Shown here piece by piece: positions 37,533 to 45,089 of a stretch of 64,000 bases of DNA. The position numbers were made by a program, and so were the translations under genes. The notes beneath the pieces were generated by a model. The model had not been told where the DNA came from. It was given only the letters and a program-made list of their open reading frames with translations, and made no database searches. The DNA is from an uncultured Bacteroidia bacterium (GTDB lineage Bacteria; Bacteroidota; Bacteroidia; Bacteroidales; ML635J-15): contig CADAXK010000009.1 in the NCBI GenBank assembly GCA_902791865.1, positions 1-64,000 on the forward strand. Direction: 5' to 3'. Positions within the stretch are counted from its first letter, which is position 1, and the number at the start of each line of letters is the position of its first letter.

Positions 37533-38942
37533 TTATCCCAACAGACTTTCCCTTATGAAATCGTCGTGTCCCTTAATTTTGAAATACAGCATCTTCAGTG
37601 CGGCAAACGGGCGAAGTCTATTTTCTACTTCGGCAAACTTTTCGGGAGTGTCGGCGCCAAAATATTCGCAGGCAAATAACTTCCAGAACCTAAGCATTGC
37701 CTCATTGTCGATATGATATAGCTTCTTTGTCAAATCGTCGGGATTGCACCTGCAGACAAGGTACATCATGCCAAAGTCGAACAGCGGATTGCCATAGCTG
37801 AAATCGGCAAGGTCGATCCACAAGTTGCCGAAACTCGAATCGAGAATATTGCCTATATGCAAGTCGCCATGGAGACAAGTCGTTGCCGATGGTACGCTTT
37901 TCACAAAATCGAGAACTTTTTTCTTCTCGTCGTCGGTAAAAATTTCTGCATTTTCAACTGCCTTGCAAGACATATCTACAGCCGACGGGAATACAGCAGG
38001 ATTGCAGACCGTAGAATGCAACTGCTTGCACATACGTGAAAATTCGGCGGCATACCTTTTCATACTGTCGGGATTCTCGGATATTGCCCTTGCGAACGAC
38101 TTCTTATCTACAACACGACTAAACTCACAACCGAACCTCTTGCCGTCGGTGACAAAGCGTCCTGGCATAGGCGTAAGAAGTCCCATTCGGAAAACATTCA
38201 TTGCGGTGCGAAGTTCGCGCAATGGCAGTTCTGGAGACACCGATTCGGAGTACAGCTTTATCATTGTGCGTCCGCCTTTGTGGTTGTAACTTTCGGCGTT
38301 GAAGCCTTCGCCACTACGTTCATAGTCTGCGAGGCTGATTTTTGCAGGCTCTCCGAAATCCTTCTGACCGAAAGTCTTCTCGAGCAGAGTAATAAATTCG
38401 CGGTAAGCTGGAGTTCCAGCAAGGTCAAACAAAGCCACAGCCAGTCCACGGTAGCGCCAATCGTGATCGGATTTGCCGTTTGGAGCATGGAAGATTTTCC
38501 AAAGTTCATCGCCAATACGCTCGTAGTCGCGGGCGATGGCACGCATATTCGAGAGTTTGTCGCCCATAGCCACAACTTTGGCATCGTATGGAGAATTGGC
38601 AAGGCGTACCAATCCAGCCTTCTTGCGGTCGGTCCAACTGTCACGCTCCGAAAAGCCGTTTGCAAACTTGTCACTTTCGGCTTCGACCAAGGCGACAATC
38701 CTGTCGCCAAATTCCTCGCGCAACTGCTCCAATGTGACATCGGTATCTTCAATTGTGTCGTGCAATGCTGTTGCGGCAAGTATTTCCTGATCGGAGGTTA
38801 TTGTTGCGGCAATTTCTACAGCTTCCATTAGATGTATCGAGTATGGGAATCCCTTGCCACGGCGTTCGGTATTGGCGTGTGCATCTATTGCAAAATGCAT
38901 TGCCTTGTCAAGAATGGATGTGTCTATATATTTGTTTGCCAT
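37533..38942 (-). CDS. SpoT-like HD hydrolase domain fused to an aminoglycoside-phosphotransferase-type kinase
   Basis: 469 residues, two enzymes in one chain. Residues 1-195 match the metal-dependent HD domain of SpoT/MESH1-type alarmone hydrolases: GFPYSIH (His37), ALHDTIEDT (His61-Asp62, Glu65-Asp66) and MGDKLSNMR (Asp128). Residues about 205-469 look like an APH/choline-kinase fold similar to the Fibrobacter paralogous family TIGR02172: MIKLY (Lys229), a helix Glu near 243, the catalytic loop HGDLHIGNI (Asp360, Asn365) and a metal ligand in WIDLADF. All key residues of both halves are kept. It is the last gene of the five-gene operon, 12 bases after the synthetase-like gene, suggesting a synthesis/breakdown pair. 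The kinase substrate is unknown. Confidence 0.75.
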   Translation of the reverse strand: MANKYIDTSILDKAMHFAIDAHANTERRGKGFPYSIHLMEAVEIAATITSDQEILAATALHDTIEDTDVTLEQLREEFGDRIVALVEAESDKFANGFSERDSWTDRKKAGLVRLANSPYDAKVVAMGDKLSNMRAIARDYERIGDELWKIFHAPNGKSDHDWRYRGLAVALFDLAGTPAYREFITLLEKTFGQKDFGEPAKISLADYERSGEGFNAESYNHKGGRTMIKLYSESVSPELPLRELRTAMNVFRMGLLTPMPGRFVTDGKRFGCEFSRVVDKKSFARAISENPDSMKRYAAEFSRMCKQLHSTVCNPAVFPSAVDMSCKAVENAEIFTDDEKKKVLDFVKSVPSATTCLHGDLHIGNILDSSFGNLWIDLADFSYGNPLFDFGMMYLVCRCNPDDLTKKLYHIDNEAMLRFWKLFACEYFGADTPEKFAEVENRLRPFAALKMLYFKIKGHDDFIRESLLG

Positions 38943-38954
38943 AATTTAATATTT

Positions 38955-40040
38955 CTACTTTATGTTAATCTTTGAAATCTGTTCGAATGTACGATGTGCG
39001 CGCTCCTCATTATATGCCGACTGTCCGAAAACTGCATCGTAAAACATACGCAGACCGACTTCGCCACCACCCTTCTTTATAATGTAAACCAGACAAAGGT
39101 TCTGCAATGCCACCGACAGTGCAAGAATGTCGAGGTCGGTTGACGAAAGCTGATGAAGCGCAAGCTTGTAGGCATCTTCGCTACATTCCTTGATAAGTCG
39201 ATGCAAGTCGCCGAGTGTACGGAAGTTCATCTTTATCAGTGTTGCCAAGTAGCGCATAAGGTTGTCCTCGTAAATTTCGGCCTGATTGATGGTTGCAATC
39301 TTGTCGATTAGCTTCTTGAAAGGCTTCATTGTGAGATAGCTGCGGAATGTGTCGCTGTCGAGAGGCACTTCGTCGAAGTTGCCATCGGTAACCAACGACT
39401 GCACATTGCGGCGGTAGTCGGTGATTTCCTTGCGTATGCGGCTGAACTGCTCGTCGGCAAGTTCAAGCATACCGGCAAGACGATTCATATTGCGCAGATG
39501 CTCCTTCGGCATCTCAATGCCCGACTTGTAACCTGTGTCGTGGTACATTGTAGCCCACACATGCTGCAGGGCGGTGCGCATCTGTATTTCGAAGCGGAAA
39601 TCGTTTATTTCGGGATGTTCGGCATCGTAACACAGCGACTTTGGTATGCGACAGATGTAGTGCAGCGACATATATCCGAACTGGTCGAGGTCGAGAGCCT
39701 TGCGCTTGTCAACCGAATTTTCCCAATCGACTTCGAAAACCTTGTCGATGAGTGCCGAAATCTTGTCAACTTCCTCGGAATAGAAGGTGATGACGCGAGT
39801 TCCCAGAATGTCGGTAATGTCCGAAAGCGTCTTGTACTTGTGCCCCTTGAGTTCCAGCTTGCCTGCAAGACTGTTTTCGGTCTTTATCCTCGACTCTATT
39901 GCAGTGACATATATGTTGTTGTCGGCGACACACTTTTCGAGTTGTGCTCGCACGATTTCCTTCATCTTTTCAAATATCGCCAGATTCTCGCGGTATTCGT
40001 CAAGAATCATCTGACAATGCAGGTCCAATTCGTATTCCAT
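38955..40040 (-). CDS. RelA/SpoT-type nucleotidyltransferase (small alarmone synthetase-like)
   Basis: 361 residues. The synthetase domain occupies about 1-175: SRIKTENSLAGKL (Arg51, Lys53), DITDILGTRV (Asp77, Arg82), FGYMSLHY (Tyr123, His127) and FEIQMRTALQHVWATMYH (Glu151, Gln153, Arg155). These are the pyrophosphoryl-transfer and GTP-site residues of (p)ppGpp synthetases. The Glu of the usual WA.I.H segment is altered (WATMYH). There is no HD, TGS or ACT domain; instead a 185-residue, mostly helical C-terminal extension could sense a partner. It lies between the STAS gene (36 bases) and the HD-kinase gene (12 bases). The product may be (p)ppGpp or another pyrophosphorylated nucleotide. Confidence 0.75.
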   Translation of the reverse strand: MEYELDLHCQMILDEYRENLAIFEKMKEIVRAQLEKCVADNNIYVTAIESRIKTENSLAGKLELKGHKYKTLSDITDILGTRVITFYSEEVDKISALIDKVFEVDWENSVDKRKALDLDQFGYMSLHYICRIPKSLCYDAEHPEINDFRFEIQMRTALQHVWATMYHDTGYKSGIEMPKEHLRNMNRLAGMLELADEQFSRIRKEITDYRRNVQSLVTDGNFDEVPLDSDTFRSYLTMKPFKKLIDKIATINQAEIYEDNLMRYLATLIKMNFRTLGDLHRLIKECSEDAYKLALHQLSSTDLDILALSVALQNLCLVYIIKKGGGEVGLRMFYDAVFGQSAYNEERAHRTFEQISKINIK

Positions 40041-40076
40041 AAATTTTTAAAAAGTTTAGGTAACCGCCCGCAGGAA

Positions 40077-40379
40077 TCAGATTATCCTTATGATATTCGA
40101 GAAACCAGTGATATCGAACACTTCCTTTACATTTGGCTTCATATTGCGCATCACGAGGCTGCCTTTGCGTGCCGTCACGCTTTTCTGAAGCATAAGGAAC
40201 ATACGGAGCCCCTGGCTTGAGGTGTATTCCATATCGGTGCAGTCGATTTCGATATCTGGTGCATCGCCTTGCATCAGCGGAGCAATGTCCTGTTGAAACT
40301 TGTCAGCATTGGTGGTATCGAGTCTTCCGCTCAAGACAACCATAGTCTTATTTTCAAGGTTTTCAATTTTAACTTCCAT
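40077..40379 (-). CDS. STAS-domain anti-sigma-factor antagonist (RsbV/SpoIIAA-like)
   Basis: A 100-residue single STAS domain. The regulatory phosphorylation loop reads TDMEYTSSQGLRMFL, with Ser54-Ser55 at the position of the phosphoserine in SpoIIAA/RsbV. In a partner switch the unphosphorylated form binds the kinase/anti-factor, and a PP2C phosphatase restores that form. Both partners are encoded just upstream: the PP2C gene ends 6 bases before this ATG and the RsbW-like gene heads the operon. Confidence 0.88.
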   Translation of the reverse strand: MEVKIENLENKTMVVLSGRLDTTNADKFQQDIAPLMQGDAPDIEIDCTDMEYTSSQGLRMFLMLQKSVTARKGSLVMRNMKPNVKEVFDITGFSNIIRII

Positions 40380-40385
40380 ATCTAA

Positions 40386-42284
40386 TTATATTGTTATTGC
40401 AAAAATTGTGATGTCGTCGTTCTGTTCGTTACCGCCAGCAAAATCGGTCACAGCCTTGTGAACCGTCGAAACCATCTCTTCGGAACTTAGATCCCTGAAA
40501 TCTGTCCTCGATGCCAGCTGCAGCAGCCTTTCCTCGCCAAACTGCTCCTTGTCGGCTTTTTCGGCTTCGGTTACGCCGTCGGTATAAAGCAGAAGCTTGG
40601 TTCCGGTACGCAAATCCAAGTTTTCGCCCTTGTAGTCGAAACCTCCACACACGCCTATCGCCATATTCGGGTTGGCCTTCAGGTAGTACGGATTTCCGTC
40701 GGGCGGAATGACAATTATCGGGTTGTGACCTGCGTTGCAGAATTCCATCTTCATGGTATCAAGGTCGATGCAGCCGAAAAACAAGGTGACGAACATATTT
40801 GCGTCGTTGTTCTTGGCGATGCTGTTGTTTATCCTAGTAGCAACATCCTTAACCGGCAGTCCCAAATCGGCAAACAAGTGGCACATCACCCTAGTTATTG
40901 CCATCACGAAGGCCGCAGGAACGCCCTTGCCCGAAACATCGCCCACCGAGAAATAAAGGCGGTTGCCATTGATGGTAAAGTCGTACAGATCGCCACCGAC
41001 CTCCTTGGCAGGAACTACCCTCGCATTGAGCGAGCATCGGCTGTCGTTGGGGAAATTCTTCGGAAGCATACCTTCCTGTATTTTCTGACCGATGTACAAC
41101 TGCGTTTCCATTCGCTTTTTCGCCGAGGTTGCCGTTTCTACCTGCTCAAGGTAAGTGACAATATATTTCTGCATTTCTTCCAGCGAATCGCGCAGCGTCA
41201 GAATCTCGTCCTTCGACTTTACTTTTGGGAATTGAGCGTTGAAATTTCCCTGGGCAATACTATGTGCCGATTTCGAGAACTCCTTAATCGGTTGAGTCAA
41301 CTGCCTTATCTTGAAATAGCACATTATGAACATCACGAGCAGACCTACCAGTCCGACTAAAATCAGCACCACATGCATTTTGGACGAACGCTCGAGCACA
41401 TCGCGGTATTCGCAGTTGATAGCCATCGACCAGCCATTGGAAAGCGGTCCGTAAACGGCAAAACTGAGTTTGTTGTCAACCATATAGCGCATAGTACCGC
41501 TGTCGCCAGCAAGCATGTTCTTCGATATTTCAAGTATGCGCGGGTCGTCCATCTTTTCGGCATAGGAATAGGCTGTCTCGTCGGTCATATTGGCCTGCCA
41601 TCCTGCCGAAAGGTATTTGCCCTTTGCGCTTATGAGCGTCGAGTGCGAATGTTCGTAGGGATGAATGTCATCGACTTTCTTCGAAAGCCATTCGAGCGAA
41701 ATGTCGGCGGTGATAATAGCGTAGATGTTGCCCGTGCTGTCCTTTATAGGGTAGCTGTAGGTTGTCATCATCTGCTCGCCACCGCCAGCATCGAAATAAG
41801 GTTCACTCCAATGCGGTTTGCCCGACTTCTTTGGCTCTACATACCATTCCTGCGTGAAATAGTCGTTTTCGACCGAACCAAGCTCCTTGCTTTTCAGTTC
41901 ACCAGTTTCGGGGTCTTCGTACGAATATGGCGAAAAGAAATGTCTTCCATCGAAATAGCAGGAATCGAATGCTATGGCGCTACCTATGATGTTTGTATTT
42001 TCGTCAACCACCTTGTTGGTTATGTGGTAAAGATATTTTTCGTCTTTGCTGTTTTCCTTTACGAGCCACGAAGCATCCTTCACGGTTGACTCCACTGTCT
42101 GCAAGGTCTTCTCTATGTCGAGGATGCTGGCCTTGAGTATGTTGGAAGCGCTGCGGGTGGCTTCTTCCGAGATAAGCATGTGCGATGATACCGCCACAAT
42201 GCCAAGCACGACGATAAAGAATATCGTCACTATGAGCAGCACATTAAGGCTGAGCCTTGTGGAAAAAGATTTAGAGAACCACAT
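40386..42284 (-). CDS. Membrane sensor PP2C phosphatase (Cache-HAMP-SpoIIE)
   Basis: 632 residues. TM1 lies at about 12-34, then an extracytoplasmic Cache-like sensor domain (about 35-305), TM2 at about 306-328, a HAMP-like linker, a short coiled coil, and a SpoIIE/RsbU-type serine phosphatase (about 390-632). The metal-binding motifs are complete: GGDLYDF, VGDVSGKGVPAA, LYTDGVTEA and NDDITIF. It should sense an external ligand or stress and dephosphorylate the STAS protein encoded next. The gene begins 4 bases after the RsbW-like stop, so translation is probably coupled. Confidence 0.9.
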   Translation of the reverse strand: MWFSKSFSTRLSLNVLLIVTIFFIVVLGIVAVSSHMLISEEATRSASNILKASILDIEKTLQTVESTVKDASWLVKENSKDEKYLYHITNKVVDENTNIIGSAIAFDSCYFDGRHFFSPYSYEDPETGELKSKELGSVENDYFTQEWYVEPKKSGKPHWSEPYFDAGGGEQMMTTYSYPIKDSTGNIYAIITADISLEWLSKKVDDIHPYEHSHSTLISAKGKYLSAGWQANMTDETAYSYAEKMDDPRILEISKNMLAGDSGTMRYMVDNKLSFAVYGPLSNGWSMAINCEYRDVLERSSKMHVVLILVGLVGLLVMFIMCYFKIRQLTQPIKEFSKSAHSIAQGNFNAQFPKVKSKDEILTLRDSLEEMQKYIVTYLEQVETATSAKKRMETQLYIGQKIQEGMLPKNFPNDSRCSLNARVVPAKEVGGDLYDFTINGNRLYFSVGDVSGKGVPAAFVMAITRVMCHLFADLGLPVKDVATRINNSIAKNNDANMFVTLFFGCIDLDTMKMEFCNAGHNPIIVIPPDGNPYYLKANPNMAIGVCGGFDYKGENLDLRTGTKLLLYTDGVTEAEKADKEQFGEERLLQLASRTDFRDLSSEEMVSTVHKAVTDFAGGNEQNDDITIFAITI

Positions 42285-42288
42285 AATG

Positions 42289-42699
42289 CTACTGTTTTGC
42301 GATGTTTTTCTTCATTGTGAGTATGTTGCAGCCGTCTTCGTAGCGGTATGTCACCTCGTCCATAAGCTGCTTGCACAGGTAGATGCCCAGTCCGCCGATT
42401 TCGCGCTCCTCGACCGACAATGTTATGTCGGGGTCGGGCATTTCGAGCGGATTGAACGGCTTTCCAGCGTCCTTGAGCGTAACTGTGAGCATCAGAGCTT
42501 TGTCGTCGAGATTGGTTTCGACTTCCATCCATCCTATGCTATCCTTGTAGGCATACTGCACTACATTCTCTACAGTTTCTTCAATCGAAAGCCTTATCTT
42601 GAAGCGCAAATCTTCATTGGTTGGCATATCTGGCGACGACATCAGGCATTCGATTATCTCACCACTCTTGTCCTTTATAGGGTTGAATAGCTTCTTCAT
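42289..42699 (-). CDS. RsbW/SpoIIAB-like serine kinase (HATPase_c)
   Basis: A 136-residue single GHKL ATPase domain with the N box SIEETVENVVQYAY, G1 box LKDAGKPFNP and G2 box IGGLGIYL. In partner-switch systems this protein phosphorylates the STAS antagonist and, when free, captures a target. In Firmicutes the target is a sigma factor, but no sigma gene is present here, so the output partner is unknown. First gene of the operon, with a well-formed promoter directly upstream. Confidence 0.88.
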   Translation of the reverse strand: MKKLFNPIKDKSGEIIECLMSSPDMPTNEDLRFKIRLSIEETVENVVQYAYKDSIGWMEVETNLDDKALMLTVTLKDAGKPFNPLEMPDPDITLSVEEREIGGLGIYLCKQLMDEVTYRYEDGCNILTMKKNIAKQ

Positions 42700-42717
42700 T
42701 GTGTTAAATTAAAGTCG

Positions 42718-42748
42718 CAAAGTTACAATATTATTTACGATTTGGCAA
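42718..42748 (-). promoter_or_regulatory. Promoter of the five-gene signalling operon (TAACTTTG, TTG)
   Basis: On the minus strand TAACTTTG (complement of 42718-42725) is preceded by TTG (42746-42748) with 20 bases between, the Bacteroidota -33/-7 arrangement. It lies 19 bases before the RsbW-like ATG. Confidence 0.7.
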
Positions 42749-42842
42749 GACCGAGCTAAAGGTTACGAAGTACGATTTTTGATTTTGGCGAGCAGGCTTG
42801 AGGCGAAATGGCTTTTGCTTATGAAACACAAATAATATTTTG

Positions 42843-42909
42843 ATGTACAGACGCAAAATTTTGCGTCTCAATCGGCGCAATTCATTGCAATCGGCGAAAA
42901 ACATTGCGA
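42843..42909. repeat. Composite dispersed repeat with a perfect 20-bp palindrome
   Basis: AGACGCAAAATTTTGCGTCT (42849-42868) is a perfect palindrome. The 29 bases 42843-42871 are identical to 51026-51054. The following bases, read on the minus strand, give CGCCGATT units matching those at 20905-20975. Confidence 0.85.
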
Positions 42910-42911
42910 CG

Positions 42912-44588
42912 TTACACCAGCCTTCGTATCGACTTTCCAACATTTATAAGGTGGTCGGCTACACGCTCGGCATTGGACGACAGCGACAGGTATTCGGCTC
43001 CAACATCCGGAGAACAAAGCCCAAGCGACATACGAGCAATATGACTGGTTTCCATGTGCTTGGTATACTCGTCTATTTTATCCTCTATCTTGTCGGCCTC
43101 GGCAAAAGCATTTAAATCCTCATCGTTGTACGCCTGCATTATCTTATCGTACAATTCGTTGATGAGAGTACGCACATTCTCTATTTCCTCCACTGCCTGC
43201 GATGAAAACTTTTCGCCCGACTCCTTCAGCATTCCAGCATATTCGACAATGTTTTCAGCATAGTCGCCTATACGCTCAATGTCGCGTACGCTGCGGAAAG
43301 TCGTAGTAAGATAGTTGTGGTCCTTTTCGCTCAACTGACGCATCTTAGAGAGTTTTACTACATAATCGATGATTGCGGTGTTGAGGAAATTCAACTGATT
43401 TTCCTCTTTTGCAAACTTTTCTTTTTCGGTGAAATCCAACTTTGTAACAATGTCCAACGAACGGTTGAAATTGCCGATAGCAATCTGCGCCATGTTTACA
43501 ATCTCGCGCTTTGTCTGCTGTACTGCCACCGGCGGAGTTTTAAGCATGTTCTCGTCAACGAAGAATAGGCGCGGACTGTCTGGATCGGTTTCAACCTTGT
43601 CGGGAATCATCTTGCAAACCAACTTCACGAGTGCACCAGTCAGCGGAAGAACTATTATCACGGTAGCCACATTGAATATCGTATGGAACATAGCAAGTTG
43701 CACCTGTGGAACATCGGGGAACATGCGATTGAAAATATTTCCAAAACTCATATCCTTGGAAAACAATCCCATGACAAATGACGCCACAAGGAACAAAACA
43801 GCACCGCTGACATTGAATATCAAGTGAATCATTGCAGTACGCTGTGCGTTTCGTCCGCTCGTCACACCAGCTACGATTGCCACAACGCATGAACCGACAT
43901 TTGAACCTATTGTCAGGAAAATGCCTTGGTCGAGAGTTACAAGTCCTGTCACTACCATGGCAAGCGCAATGGATGTCATCACCGACGAACTTTGTATGAT
44001 TGCCGTGAAAATTGCACCTATAAGCACAAGCAGAATCGGATTGCTGATTCCTGCAAGGAAAGTCTTTACTGCTTCCATTTCGGCAAAGTCCGACATCGAC
44101 GAACTCATCAGGCTCAATCCGACGAACAGCATACCGAATCCAGTATAAATTCCGCCCATGCGCTTCCAAAAGTCGCTTTTCGAGAACAGCATTGCGAAAG
44201 CACCAATACCTGCAAATGCCGAGAAAATTACCGTTGTGGAAAGCACATTTTCGCCAAACATACCCAAGGCAACAATCTGCGCTGTGATGGTAGTACCAAT
44301 GTTTGCACCGTATATCATGGTCGCCGCTTGGGCAAGTGAGATTATTCCCGCATTCACGAAACCTATGACCATCACGGTGGTAGCACCAGAACTCTGAATG
44401 GCTGCCGTACCAAGGGCACCAATTCCTACTCCCAGAAGTTTGCTTTTCGAGGCTTTTGCAAATAGATTCTTTAGTTTGCTCGAACTTGCCGACTCGAGGT
44501 TTGAACTCATCATCTGACACGCGATAAGGAAGATTCCGATGCCGGAAAGCAGTGTCAGTATTGCTGAAATTATAGCTGTTGTTGTCAT
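42912..44588 (-). CDS. Na/Pi cotransporter family protein with C-terminal PhoU-like domain
   Basis: A 558-residue inner-membrane carrier of the NptA/PNaS family. Two inverted halves carry the typical GxxxxQSSGATTVMVIGFV and AIIQSSSVMTSIAL motifs. The last 200 residues are a soluble helical PhoU-like domain (RDIERIGDYAENIV, NAERVADHLINVG). It imports phosphate with sodium, or regulates such import. The ATG at 44588 (MTTTAIISAILTLLSGIG) is chosen because 17 upstream codons add a polar, Cys-containing stretch not seen in the family. The stop nearly abuts the dispersed repeat at 42843-42909. Confidence 0.9.
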   Translation of the reverse strand: MTTTAIISAILTLLSGIGIFLIACQMMSSNLESASSSKLKNLFAKASKSKLLGVGIGALGTAAIQSSGATTVMVIGFVNAGIISLAQAATMIYGANIGTTITAQIVALGMFGENVLSTTVIFSAFAGIGAFAMLFSKSDFWKRMGGIYTGFGMLFVGLSLMSSSMSDFAEMEAVKTFLAGISNPILLVLIGAIFTAIIQSSSVMTSIALAMVVTGLVTLDQGIFLTIGSNVGSCVVAIVAGVTSGRNAQRTAMIHLIFNVSGAVLFLVASFVMGLFSKDMSFGNIFNRMFPDVPQVQLAMFHTIFNVATVIIVLPLTGALVKLVCKMIPDKVETDPDSPRLFFVDENMLKTPPVAVQQTKREIVNMAQIAIGNFNRSLDIVTKLDFTEKEKFAKEENQLNFLNTAIIDYVVKLSKMRQLSEKDHNYLTTTFRSVRDIERIGDYAENIVEYAGMLKESGEKFSSQAVEEIENVRTLINELYDKIMQAYNDEDLNAFAEADKIEDKIDEYTKHMETSHIARMSLGLCSPDVGAEYLSLSSNAERVADHLINVGKSIRRLV

Positions 44589-44854
44589 TTCAAAAAAAGT
44601 GTCACAGCATTTTGCCATCGGAAGTGAAAGACAAAACACCTCGTTTCACAAAAAAAATTTTTTGCAAAATAAGCATTTTACAAGTTTTTCCGAAAAAGGA
44701 AAGATTATGTTATTCGGCATATTTTTTAACAGGAGAAGCTCACAAAATTTTTTATAATAAAAGTTATAATAATAAACATTATAAAACCAACATGTAATTA
44801 ACACATAATATTGATACATAGTATTTTATCAATTATAACACTTCTCAAAACTGC
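44589..44854. other. AT-rich gap, no gene seen
   Basis: Dominated by T and A runs; no credible reading frame. It probably holds the promoter of the Na/Pi gene, but no clear TAnnTTTG could be placed. Confidence 0.5.
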
Positions 44855-44884
44855 ATAAAAAAAGAATGTCGTTCTGACATTCTT
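44855..44884 (-). terminator. Intrinsic terminator of the initiator tRNA gene
   Basis: On the minus strand AAGAATGTC / GACATTCTT with a five-base loop is followed by TTTTTTTAT, starting 5 bases past the tRNA 3' end. Confidence 0.85.
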
Positions 44885-44888
44885 ACCT

Positions 44889-44964
<76 letters not shown>

Positions 44965-45089
44965 ATTGCGGGTGCAAAAGTACAACAAAAATTGAAAATT
45001 GCAAAAAGTTTTTTTGAAATGTTTGTAGATTTAACAATTTGACGATTAATTACGTCAAGCCAAAAGTTTAATAAATTAATGATTATCAA

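Noticed and set aside
41373..42089. Long plus-strand frames opposite the PP2C gene (also 40725-41360)
   Set aside because: Antisense shadows in a gene with all phosphatase motifs intact.
43591..44520. 309-codon frame overlapping the Na/Pi transporter on the same strand
   Set aside because: Cys/His/Arg-rich, low-complexity product typical of a shifted frame; the transporter frame has the family motifs.
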